The translations under genes were made by a program, and so were the position numbers. Below the pieces are notes generated by a model. It made no database searches and was not told where the DNA came from. It saw only the letters and a program-made list of their open reading frames with translations. From CAYVZU01 sp964455935 (GTDB lineage Bacteria > Fibrobacterota > CAYVZU01), in assembly GCA_964455935.1 (NCBI GenBank), contig CAYVZU010000098.1:1-15185 (forward strand): 15,185 nt of DNA, written 5' to 3'. This document shows positions 5,816 to 12,633 of this stretch, piece after piece (position 1 is the first letter of the stretch; the number at the start of each line of letters is the position of its first letter).

Positions 5816-7132
5816 TTACGCGAGCACCTCTTTAAGCGACGTCAGGGTCTGCGCCATGGCCGCCTTCTCGCCAACGGCCTGCCGCAGGAATGGCCGGGCT
5901 TTGGCCATTACGGCAATGGCGCGGTCGATTCCCGGATTGCTGCCCTTGGCATAGGCGCCAATGTTGATCAGGTCTTCGGCTTCCCGATACGTGGCCATAT
6001 TCGCGATGAGCTCGCCGGCGGCGGCTTTGTGCTCGGAGCTGATCACGTCCGGCATGCAGCGGCTGATCGAGGCCAGCGCATCAATGGCGGGGTAGTGGCC
6101 CTGGTTGGCCAGGCGCCGCGAGAGCACGATATGGCCGTCGAGAACCGAACGCACGGCGTCCGAGACCGGCTCGTCCAGGTCATCACCCTCCACAAGGACG
6201 GTGTAAAGGCCGGTGATGCTTCCGCGCTCGGCCATTCCGGCGCGCTCAAGAACTTTGGGAATGAGCGAAAAAACCGAAGGTGTGTAGCCCTTGGTTGCCG
6301 GCGGTTCGCCAACCGCCAGACCAATCTCGCGCTGGGCCATGGCCATCCGGGTGACCGAGTCCATCAGGAGCATTACGTCTTTTCCAAGGCCGCGGAAATA
6401 CTCGGCAATGGTGGCCGCCACTAGCGCGCCCTTGAGACGGATGAGGGCGGGCTGTTCGGATGTCGCCACCACGACGACGGAGTTCTTCACTCCTTCGGGC
6501 CCCAGATCTTTCTCGATGAACTCGCGGACTTCGCGGCCGCGCTCGCCGATCAGGGCGATGACCGTGACGTCGGCTTTGCAATTGCGGGCGATCATGCCCA
6601 TGAGCACGGATTTGCCCACGCCCGAGCCGGAGAAAATGCCAATGCGCTGGCCTTTGCCCACGGTGGTCAGCGCGTCGACAACGCGAATGCCGGTTTCCAT
6701 GGGCTCGCCGATTCGTTTTCGCTGCAGCGGGTTTGGCGCATGACGGAATGTGGGCAGCCGTTCAACGGCGCCCAGGGGTCCCTTGTCGTCAATGGGATTG
6801 CCAAGGCCGTCGAGGACGCGGCCCAGCAGGTTGGGGCTGACGCTGACGGGAAGCGGCTTGCCGGTCGCCACCACGCCAATTCCCGGGCGGATTCCCTCCA
6901 TTGAACCCAGGGGCATGAGAAGCGTGGTTCCGCTGCGAAAACCCACCACTTCGGCCTGGCCCACCGCGCGGCCATTGTCTTCAAGGAAGCAAACATCGCC
7001 AATCGAGCAGACCGGGCCGGACGATTCGATGACCAGACCGATGACTTGTTTGACTTTGCCGCATACGCGCACGGCTTCGGCCGTATCCAGGGCGTTACGA
7101 TAGGCCAAAAACCCGTTGGGGATGGAGGTCAT
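5816..7132 (-). CDS. fliI: Flagellar export ATPase FliI
   Basis: 438 residues, family-typical. FliI is the hexameric F1-beta-like ATPase that drives unfolding and delivery of flagellar substrates at the cytoplasmic face of the export gate. Walker A GSGVGKS is at 169-175, the catalytic-Glu region GERGREVREF at 197-206 and Walker B VMLLMDS at 253-259. The segment EPPATKGYTPSVF (277-289) is characteristic of FliI and other type III secretion ATPases. I place the start at 7132 (MTSIPNG), 11 bases after the fliH stop. A longer frame from 7192 would overlap fliH and add an alanine/glycine/proline-rich tail. Neither start has a good Shine-Dalgarno sequence, so re-initiation after fliH is likely. Confidence 0.95.
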   Translation of the reverse strand: MTSIPNGFLAYRNALDTAEAVRVCGKVKQVIGLVIESSGPVCSIGDVCFLEDNGRAVGQAEVVGFRSGTTLLMPLGSMEGIRPGIGVVATGKPLPVSVSPNLLGRVLDGLGNPIDDKGPLGAVERLPTFRHAPNPLQRKRIGEPMETGIRVVDALTTVGKGQRIGIFSGSGVGKSVLMGMIARNCKADVTVIALIGERGREVREFIEKDLGPEGVKNSVVVVATSEQPALIRLKGALVAATIAEYFRGLGKDVMLLMDSVTRMAMAQREIGLAVGEPPATKGYTPSVFSLIPKVLERAGMAERGSITGLYTVLVEGDDLDEPVSDAVRSVLDGHIVLSRRLANQGHYPAIDALASISRCMPDVISSEHKAAAGELIANMATYREAEDLINIGAYAKGSNPGIDRAIAVMAKARPFLRQAVGEKAAMAQTLTSLKEVLA

Positions 7133-7143
7133 GGGAAGGGCGG

Positions 7144-8016
7144 CTATTGGGCCGGGGCCGGCGGCTGCGCCTGCGAGGCCCGGTCTTCCCATGTACGGAG
7201 GATGGCGGCTTCGAGTTCGTCCATCATGGTTTCAAGGCGCGCGTCGATTTGGCCGGTTTCGGTATCAACGAGGCACCCGCCCGGCTGAATGCGGGCGTCT
7301 TCCTCGACGCTGATGTGTTTAAGGGCCTGGTTGACGGGCATCCACAAAGGCAGTTCGTTTTTGACTTTCTGGGCCTGGTCCGGGTGCACGCGAATGACGA
7401 TGCGCTGGCTCTCCTCGACAAAGCGCAGAGCGTTTTTCGCGACGCCTTCCAGCACCGCCGGGTTGATGCAACTCTCGACATGGACCACCTTGCGGGCAAA
7501 CCGGTTCACGAGTTCCAAGATGGCGCGTTCGGCCTGGCGGAATAGGTCGGCCCGGCTCGCTTCGACCTGGTTCAGCGCGGTCAAGACCTGCTTGTGAAGA
7601 GATTGCAGCCGGCCGTCCATTCCTTTCTTGGCCTGGGCATGGCCCTCGGCGGCTCCGCGCTTCAACCCTTCTTCAAATCCTTTATGAAACGAGGCCTTCT
7701 GGATTTCAAGGGTTTTCTGCTTTAACCGGGCAATCTCCTCCTGGCTTGCGCGATAGCTGGCTTCGAGGCCGATCAGCGCCTTCTCCTCTTGCGTGAAAAG
7801 ATTTCGCGACTTGCCCGGCACGTGGAACTCCTGAAGCCGAACCTCCTCGAACGGCGGCTCCTGGCTTTGGTCCACTTTCTTTTTGATGATTCCGTTGAGG
7901 TGGGCCCATGTGGGCTCGTGTTTCCGAAGCAGCGTGGAAAGCAGGGCGCCCACATCCGCGCCCGACTGCTGACGGAGCGTGACCTTGGGTGCTTTGGCGT
8001 GCAGAATTTTTCCCAT
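7144..8016 (-). CDS. fliH: Flagellar export ATPase regulator FliH
   Basis: 290 residues, longer than the common 220-250. FliH dimers bind FliI, hold it inactive and link it to the C-ring. Seen here: a charged N-terminal part (1-100), the glycine-repeat GxxxG helix with Gly113, Gly117, Gly121 and Gly125 (HKGFEEGLKRGAAEGHAQ), a long amphipathic helix (130-180), and the conserved C-terminal module with DARIQPGGCLVDTETGQIDAR (240-260), shared with YscL and other stator-like proteins. The last residues (281-290) are proline/alanine/glutamine-rich. The start lies 3 bases after the fliG stop with only a weak AGGG ahead. Neighbours fliG and fliI confirm the call. Confidence 0.9.
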   Translation of the reverse strand: MGKILHAKAPKVTLRQQSGADVGALLSTLLRKHEPTWAHLNGIIKKKVDQSQEPPFEEVRLQEFHVPGKSRNLFTQEEKALIGLEASYRASQEEIARLKQKTLEIQKASFHKGFEEGLKRGAAEGHAQAKKGMDGRLQSLHKQVLTALNQVEASRADLFRQAERAILELVNRFARKVVHVESCINPAVLEGVAKNALRFVEESQRIVIRVHPDQAQKVKNELPLWMPVNQALKHISVEEDARIQPGGCLVDTETGQIDARLETMMDELEAAILRTWEDRASQAQPPAPAQ

Positions 8017-8019
8017 GCC

Positions 8020-9105
8020 CTAAACCACGATGTCGGTTTCGCCGCCGCGGCCGCTGATGACGATTTCTCCGTCTTCTTCCAGCCGCCGGACGACATCCAC
8101 AATGCGCTGCTGGGCCTCTTCCACGTCCTTGAGGCGGACCGGGCCCATGAATTCCATGTCCTCGCGAATCATGTCGCCCGCGCGCGCCGACATGTTCTTG
8201 AAGAATTTTGCCTGGGTCTCCTCGCTGGCGCCCTTCAGGGCAAGGCTGAGTTCCTTTGTATCGACTTCCTTCATGACGCGCTGCATGCTGCGGTCGTCGA
8301 GCAGAAGAATGTCTTCGAAGACAAACATGAGGTTCTTGATCTCGGTGGCCAGTTCCGGGTTTTCGCGTTCGAGGTTGCCCAGGATGTTTTTCTCGGTGCC
8401 GCGGTCCACCAGGTTGAGCATCTCGGCCACGGACTTCACGCCGCCGATTTCGGTTACGTTTCCCCCGAAGAGCGACCGGATCTGCTGGCTAAGCACCTCT
8501 TCCACCTGGTCGAGGACTTCGGGCGTGATGGTTTCCATGGTGGCGATGCGGGTGGCCACGTCAACCTGCATCTCGGGCGAAAGCGCCGAGAGAATGGCCG
8601 ACGAAGCCTTGGGGTCCATGTGCGCCAGCAGCAGGGCGATGGTTTGGGGGTGCTCTTTGCTGATGAAGTTGACGAGCTGGTTGGGATCGACCTCTTCAAG
8701 CAGGTTGAACCCCGTGGTCCGGATCGTGGCCTGGATTTTTTCCAGAATTTCCTTGGCTTTGCGCGGCCCCAGGGCCGTCTCCAGCACCTCGCGCGCATAA
8801 TCGATGCCGCCCTGGCTGATGAACTGCTGGGCCATGGCCAGTTGATGAAATTCCTCCAGAACGGCCTCGCGCATTTCGGGGGTAATGCCTTCGAGCCTGG
8901 CGATTTCGGTGGTGAGGGTCTCGATCTCGTGCTCTTCCAGGTTCTTGAAAATTTGCGAGGAAGCATTGGAGCCCATGGCCACCAAAACGATGGCCGCCTT
9001 CTGGGGCCCGGTGAGGTGATAGCGGGCCGGGTCCTTGCCCGACGGGGCTTTGGCGGCTGCGCTTTCTCCCGATTCCTGCTGCTCTTTGTAGAATCCCTTG
9101 GCCAT
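8020..9105 (-). CDS. fliG: Flagellar motor switch protein FliG
   Basis: 361 residues. FliG links the MS-ring to the C-ring and carries the torque residues that meet the stator. The N-terminal domain begins at about residue 30 (LTGPQKAAIVLVAMG). The middle domain has the EHPQ motif at 151-154 (ISKEHPQTIALLLAHM). A GG-containing linker is at about 214-222, and the C-terminal torque segment LLLDDRSMQRVMKEVDTKEL (267-286) is followed by MSARAGDMIREDMEFMGPVR (305-324), equivalent to the charged torque helix. The first 28 residues are a polar extension not seen in short FliG proteins, which accounts for the extra length. GGGAAGGA lies 5 bases before the ATG. Confidence 0.96.
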   Translation of the reverse strand: MAKGFYKEQQESGESAAAKAPSGKDPARYHLTGPQKAAIVLVAMGSNASSQIFKNLEEHEIETLTTEIARLEGITPEMREAVLEEFHQLAMAQQFISQGGIDYAREVLETALGPRKAKEILEKIQATIRTTGFNLLEEVDPNQLVNFISKEHPQTIALLLAHMDPKASSAILSALSPEMQVDVATRIATMETITPEVLDQVEEVLSQQIRSLFGGNVTEIGGVKSVAEMLNLVDRGTEKNILGNLERENPELATEIKNLMFVFEDILLLDDRSMQRVMKEVDTKELSLALKGASEETQAKFFKNMSARAGDMIREDMEFMGPVRLKDVEEAQQRIVDVVRRLEEDGEIVISGRGGETDIVV

Positions 9106-9138
9106 TGGCGTCCTTCCCTGAAACGGGTCTCGTCCCCG

Positions 9139-10689
9139 TTATTCCTTTTCTTTTCTCTTGTCGGTCTTTTTGGCCGGCGCTTCGCCAAGCCAAGTGCGGA
9201 TAAGGGCCGCCACGTTGATCGGCTCCTGCTTGACGAGCATTTCCACGCGCTGCATGATCTCGTTGGTCCGCTGGATGTTCTCGGGGATCTTCTCGGGCAA
9301 ATGCTCCTCCTCGATCATCTGGGCGTATTCGGGCAGAGGCGGGTTCAACGCTTCCACCACCGTGCGCGCCAGATACCGGACAAAGACCAGGAATAGGATC
9401 ACGATCGAAAGAATCAGGCCGTATTTGGCGAACTGGGCGTAGCGCGCCCACTGTTCTTCTTTTTCCATATCGCGCAGTTGCTGTTCGAGATAATCGTTGT
9501 CGAACTGCACGTTGGTTACGGTAATCTGGTCGCCCCGGGCCACGTCGTAGCCCACCGAGGCCTTGACCAAATCTTCGATCTTGCCCAGCTCCTCGGGTGA
9601 GCGGGCGACATAGGCGCGGTTGCCCTTGTCGTCCGATTTGTAGGCGCCGTCCACCGCCACCGAGACCGAAATGCGTTTGATTGTGCCCGTGGCTGTGACG
9701 ATATGCTCGACGGTCTTGTCGATTTCGTAGTTGGTAATGGAATTCTCTTTGCGATTGTCACCCTGCGGCGAGTTGGTGGTCTGTTCTTCGTTGCGCTCTT
9801 CCGATCGGATCACCTTGCCGTCGGGATTGTATTTCTCGACGCTGCGCTCGATCTGGTCGAAATCCAGCACCACGGTGGTTTTGGAGTGGGCCTTGTTGGA
9901 GCCCAGCACGCCCTCGAGGATGGCCTGGACCTTGGCCTCGATGTAGTGCTCGACCGAGTTCTGAAGTTCGATTTGGTGGCTCGAACGCTCCGAGACCTGG
10001 TCTTCGCCGTAGGGATTGGAAAGGAGCCGGCCCGAAACGTCCATGACCGTGATGAACCGGGGTTCGAGGCCTTCCACGGAAGAGGCCACCACGTGGGTGA
10101 TTCCCTGGATGGCGGGCAGGTTGATTTGGGTACCCGGCCGGAGTTTGAGCACAACGGAGGCGGTTGGTTCCTTGGTTTTTTCGGTGAAGAGCGTCGGCTT
10201 GGGAACCACGATGTGAACGCGGGCTTTGAGCACGCCTTCGATTGTCTGAATCGTGCGGGACAGCTCACCTTCCAGCGCCCGGATGTAATTGAGCTTCTGG
10301 ACAAAATCGGTCTGGCCAATGGCGTTTTTGTCGAAGATCTCGTAGCCGACGCCGCCGGACTTGGGCAGGCCTTGTTTGGCCAATTGCATGCGCATCTCGT
10401 AGAGATGCTCGGTGGGCACCAGAATCGTGGCCCCGTTGTTCTCGACCTGGTATTGTATCTTGGCTTCGCGCAGGGCATCGACAATCGATCCCGATTCTTC
10501 CAGTTCGAGACTGGAATAAAGCGGGACCATTCCGGTGGGCCGGCCCGAGCTGGACGACCAGACGATTAGGCCGACCAAGCCGGCCAGGCAGAGAACCAGA
10601 ACCGAAGCGATCACGACTTTCTGGGCGCCGGAGAGTTTTCCCCAAATGGTGCTGATCTGGCTGATGAGTTGTTTAAAAAATTCTGCCAT
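9139..10689 (-). CDS. fliF: Flagellar MS-ring protein FliF
   Basis: 516 residues, within the FliF range. About thirty copies build the MS-ring in the inner membrane, the assembly base of the motor. Membrane helix 1 lies at about 25-45 (VVIASVLVLCLAGLVGLIVW). The periplasmic ring-building motifs follow (FFKQLI start; ALEGELSRTIQ at 138-148; VHIVVPKPTLF at 158-168; NYEIDKTVEH at 320-329). Membrane helix 2 is at about 423-440. The C-terminal tail (472-516) contains the FliG-binding segment NVAALIRTWLGE, followed by a lysine-rich end. A TAAGGTAGGA ribosome site overlaps the fliE stop. The spacing to fliG is 33 bases. Confidence 0.96.
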   Translation of the reverse strand: MAEFFKQLISQISTIWGKLSGAQKVVIASVLVLCLAGLVGLIVWSSSSGRPTGMVPLYSSLELEESGSIVDALREAKIQYQVENNGATILVPTEHLYEMRMQLAKQGLPKSGGVGYEIFDKNAIGQTDFVQKLNYIRALEGELSRTIQTIEGVLKARVHIVVPKPTLFTEKTKEPTASVVLKLRPGTQINLPAIQGITHVVASSVEGLEPRFITVMDVSGRLLSNPYGEDQVSERSSHQIELQNSVEHYIEAKVQAILEGVLGSNKAHSKTTVVLDFDQIERSVEKYNPDGKVIRSEERNEEQTTNSPQGDNRKENSITNYEIDKTVEHIVTATGTIKRISVSVAVDGAYKSDDKGNRAYVARSPEELGKIEDLVKASVGYDVARGDQITVTNVQFDNDYLEQQLRDMEKEEQWARYAQFAKYGLILSIVILFLVFVRYLARTVVEALNPPLPEYAQMIEEEHLPEKIPENIQRTNEIMQRVEMLVKQEPINVAALIRTWLGEAPAKKTDKRKEKE

Positions 10690-10700
10690 GGTGTCCTACC

Positions 10701-11012
10701 TTATGCCTGCATCCGCATGAGTTCCTGGTATGCGTCGATCATTTTGGTGCGGATCTCCATCATCAGGTTGAACGAAAGATTGGCCTCTTCCACGGCCATC
10801 ATGACCTGATGAACATCGGTGATCTCCCCGGCCACCATTTTTTCGATGGACTTGTCGGCATGGCTCTGCATGGTATTGACGTCCGTTAGAAAGGTCTTAA
10901 GCGTGTCCTTAAACGAGGGCACGCCGGGGTCGTTGATCACGGCCTTCGAGGTCTGCGGCTTGTCGATGGAGGCCGGATTGAACGACTGGATTTTGTTGAT
11001 CTCGTTTGCCAT
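10701..11012 (-). CDS. fliE: Flagellar hook-basal body adaptor FliE
   Basis: 103 residues from ATG 11012 (MANEINKIQSF). AAAGGAGAG is 6-8 bases upstream, whereas a GTG two codons earlier (11018) would sit almost on top of that ribosome site. FliE joins the MS-ring/export gate to the FlgB/FlgC proximal rod. The family signature is the C-terminal helix pair with ITDVHQVMMAVEEANLSFNL (64-83) and MMEIRTKMIDAYQELMRMQ (84-102), both clearly present. The 5' part (residues 1-35) is polar and variable, as usual. The position directly before fliF is the common arrangement. Confidence 0.93.
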   Translation of the reverse strand: MANEINKIQSFNPASIDKPQTSKAVINDPGVPSFKDTLKTFLTDVNTMQSHADKSIEKMVAGEITDVHQVMMAVEEANLSFNLMMEIRTKMIDAYQELMRMQA

Positions 11013-11068
11013 GGTCACTCTCCTTTACTAATCTAATTCGATTCCCTTCGATTCGCGAATGAACTTTC

Positions 11069-11323
11069 CTATGCCATCACATCAATATTGCGGCCAAGGG
11101 TTTTCACCGGGCGGCCGGGCTGCGGTTTGGCCTCCTCCACAATTCCGGGAGTCGGAGTGGGGCGCGCGGTCGAACGGGCCGTTGTGGCATAGGCCCGCGC
11201 TGGCGTCAACGTTTTAACCGGCGTTGCCGTCTTGCTCTGCGCGGCCGCAAATCCGTTGCGCCGGCGGGCCGCCTCCAGCACCTGTTCCAGTGTTTGCATC
11301 CGCTGCAGGGATTCAATGTTCAT
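11069..11323 (-). CDS. Uncharacterised 84-aa protein in the flagellar operon
   Basis: I do not recognise a family. The frame runs between flgC and fliE in operon direction, with GGGAA about 8 bases before the ATG. Residues 1-27 look like an amphipathic helix (MNIESLQRMQTLEQVLEAAR). Residues 28-72 are low-complexity, rich in Ala, Thr, Pro and Arg and probably disordered. The tail ends in LGRNIDVMA. The pentapeptide PVKTL occurs twice (35-39 and 72-76), encoded by different codons, hinting at a short linear binding motif. It is basic overall, with no signal peptide, membrane helix or cysteine. It may be a lineage-specific rod or export accessory protein. The alternative is an open frame without function, since composition alone could keep it open. 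Confidence 0.6.
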   Translation of the reverse strand: MNIESLQRMQTLEQVLEAARRRNGFAAAQSKTATPVKTLTPARAYATTARSTARPTPTPGIVEEAKPQPGRPVKTLGRNIDVMA

Positions 11324-11366
11324 TGCTTTTTCCCAGGTAGCCTGTTTCTGGCCATCGCGCCCAAAA

Positions 11367-11438
11367 CGCCCCCATCCATTCTTCCCCCGCAGGGGGAAGG
11401 TATTCGGACAAGTCCCCCTTCGGGGGATTTAGGGGGCG
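11367..11438. repeat. Folded palindromic repeat inside the flagellar operon
   Basis: The outer arms CGCCCCC (11367-11373) and GGGGGCG (11432-11438) enclose two perfect hairpins: CTTCCCCC/GGGGGAAG (11381-11388 with 11392-11399, loop GCA) and TCCCCC/GGGGGA (11413-11418 with 11422-11427, loop TTC). The string TCCCCCTTCGGGGGATTTAG resembles a dispersed palindromic repeat I have seen in many bacterial genomes. The element fills most of the 125-base gap between flgC and the 84-aa gene and differs in family from the repeat in the pyr leader. In mRNA it would form a strong cloverleaf that could slow polymerase, protect upstream RNA or mark a processing site. Confidence 0.65.
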
Positions 11439-11448
11439 CAATGAGCAT

Positions 11449-11955
11449 TTAGATCTCAAGGGCCTTGCCCAGCATGCTCTTGGTCATGGACACGGCCGTG
11501 GCGTTGGCTTCATAGGCCCGGGTGGCCGAGATCATGTCGGTCATTTCCTGGACCACATTGATATTGGGCATGGCCACATAGCCTTCGGTATTGGCATCGG
11601 GGTGCGAGGGGTCATACACCAGCCGCGGCGCGCCGTTGTCCTGGGCGATCTCGGCCACGCGCACGCCGACACCGATTCTCTCCTTGACAATCGGGAACTC
11701 GTCACCCGGAATGCGCATGTGCTGTTTCTGCGTGGCCCAGCCTTCGAGGTGCTCGGGCGGAAACACGGCCCGGAACTCGCGTTCGTCGTGGCCGGTTGAA
11801 AGGACCACGCTCTGGCGTTTGTAGGGCCCGCCCTCGGGCGTGCGCGTGGTCTCGGCGTTGGCCAGGTTGGAGGCAATCACGTTTTGCCGAACGCGCTGGG
11901 CCCGCAATCCCGTTGCCGAGATGTTGAGTCCGGTAAAAAGTCCAATCAGCGGCAT
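11449..11955 (-). CDS. flgC: Flagellar proximal rod protein FlgC
   Basis: 168 residues, slightly longer than the usual 135-150. FlgC is a rod subunit exported through the flagellar type III apparatus and assembled above the MS-ring. The N-terminal rod/hook motif is seen at 11-39 (NISATGLRAQRVRQNVIASN then LANAETTRT), and the C-terminal family signature EGYVAMPNINVVQEMTDMIS continues into ATRAYEANATAVSMTKSML. Both terminal helices needed for rod coiled-coil packing are intact, and the extra length is in the middle domain. AGGAGG lies 5 bases before the ATG at 11955, the best ribosome site of the cluster. It follows flgB after 20 bases. Confidence 0.95.
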   Translation of the reverse strand: MPLIGLFTGLNISATGLRAQRVRQNVIASNLANAETTRTPEGGPYKRQSVVLSTGHDEREFRAVFPPEHLEGWATQKQHMRIPGDEFPIVKERIGVGVRVAEIAQDNGAPRLVYDPSHPDANTEGYVAMPNINVVQEMTDMISATRAYEANATAVSMTKSMLGKALEI

Positions 11956-11975
11956 GGCGGCCTCCTGTTAGTCAA

Positions 11976-12407
11976 CTACGGATTCAGATTTTGGCTGCGC
12001 GACTTTATGCTCGAATCGAGCATCTGAAGACGTTCCTTCACGAAGCGCACGCCGAAGTTATAGAGAAGCTGGTTCTCGGCCATCTTGGCGTTTTCGATAT
12101 CGATGTCCACATTGTTCACGCCGCCGGGAAGCGTGGGGTCGTTTGGGAGATAGAGATCCGGCTTCACTTTCGAAAGATCCTTGCGGCCGATGGGCATGTG
12201 CATGGAGTTGGTGCGTGTGCCCTTAAGTCTCGTCCCGTCCAAAGCTTTGCGCAGTTCGCTTTCGAAGGTCACCTCCGCGCGCTGGAAGCCCGGCGTTGTC
12301 GCGTTGGCGATGTTATTGGCAATGACCTTGGAACGCATCATACCCGCATCCAGGCTCTTAGTAACCGCGGGCAGCGAGGTCTTGCTGAATAGTACGTCGC
12401 GTATCAT
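11976..12407 (-). CDS. flgB: Flagellar proximal rod protein FlgB
   Basis: 143 residues, normal for FlgB. It has the conserved KVIANNIANATTPGFQRAEV rod motif at about 27-46 and the C-terminal helix ENQLLYNFGVRFVKERLQML. It is an exported rod subunit that assembles with FlgC and FliE. It is the first gene of the minus-strand flagellar operon. The start at 12407 is fixed by the family N-terminus, since the helix before the rod motif must be kept. Yet no Shine-Dalgarno sequence precedes it: the upstream bases read ACCCCAGATACC. A sigma-54-type promoter is placed so that the transcript would begin only about 5 bases before the ATG, which would explain the missing ribosome site. Confidence 0.95.
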   Translation of the reverse strand: MIRDVLFSKTSLPAVTKSLDAGMMRSKVIANNIANATTPGFQRAEVTFESELRKALDGTRLKGTRTNSMHMPIGRKDLSKVKPDLYLPNDPTLPGGVNNVDIDIENAKMAENQLLYNFGVRFVKERLQMLDSSIKSRSQNLNP

Positions 12408-12422
12408 GGTATCTGGGGTATT

Positions 12423-12438
12423 TGCAACCCTTATGCCA
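12423..12438 (-). promoter_or_regulatory. Sigma-54 (RpoN) -24/-12 promoter of the flagellar operon
   Basis: On the minus strand TGGCATAAGGGTTGCA matches the RpoN consensus TGGCAC-N5-TTGCA with one change. The invariant GG (12436-12437) and GC (12424-12425) are separated by exactly 10 bases. The predicted start of transcription is near 12412, facing flgB. Sigma-54 control of rod and basal-body genes is established in several flagellated bacteria (for example Vibrio, Pseudomonas, Caulobacter, Helicobacter). The match is seen; activity and the +1 position are inferred. Confidence 0.68.
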
Positions 12439-12501
12439 TTAAACCAAAAATTTGACCTGTTTCGCAGATGGTCACCATAACTTGTTTATTGTCAACAGGT
12501 T

Positions 12502-12525
12502 CCATGCCTGCAAATTCCGGCATGG
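12502..12525. promoter_or_regulatory. Dyad, candidate enhancer-binding-protein site
   Basis: CCATGCC (12502-12508) and GGCATGG (12519-12525) are perfect 7-bp inverted repeats spaced by 10 bases. The centre lies about 100 bases upstream of the predicted sigma-54 start at 12412, within the usual 80-150-base range for NtrC-type activators. A second dyad, ACCTGTT (12455-12461) with AACAGGT (12494-12500), lies between it and the promoter. A role as a flagellar activator site (FleQ/FlrC/FlgR-like) is inferred from position alone. Confidence 0.4.
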
Positions 12526-12610
12526 CTACGGCTTCTTACAATCGGACTAAAGTCGGTGAAGGGATTGACCGATAAGCGAAGGACTTTTTTTCCGGGTCAA
12601 AGGGAAAGTT

Positions 12611-12622
12611 TTGCCTAGGCAA
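12611..12622. other. 12-bp palindrome between the two minus-strand operons
   Basis: TTGCCTAGGCAA is a perfect palindrome, 12 bases after the stop of the DUF362-like gene. The RNA hairpin would be only 4-5 bp and is not followed by a U-run in that gene's direction, so I do not call it a terminator. A run of seven T lies nearby on the plus strand (about 12584-12590) without a proper adjacent hairpin. It could be a protein-binding site. Confidence 0.25.
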
Positions 12623-12633
12623 CCTGAGATTTT

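Noticed and set aside
7133..7192. Upstream start for fliI at 7192
   Set aside because: Adds a 20-residue alanine/glycine/proline-rich extension overlapping fliH, with no ribosome site; the 7132 start gives the family-typical length.
7789..9396. Long open frame (535 codons) on the plus strand opposite fliH, fliG and the end of fliF
   Set aside because: Mirror image of GC-rich coding sequence: histidine/leucine/glycine-rich, no family resemblance, while the minus strand encodes clear FliH, FliG and FliF.
12490..12495. TTGACA on the minus strand upstream of flgB as a sigma-70 -35 box
   Set aside because: Perfect -35 hexamer but no acceptable -10 at 16-18 bases (ACCATC region); the sigma-54 site downstream fits far better.
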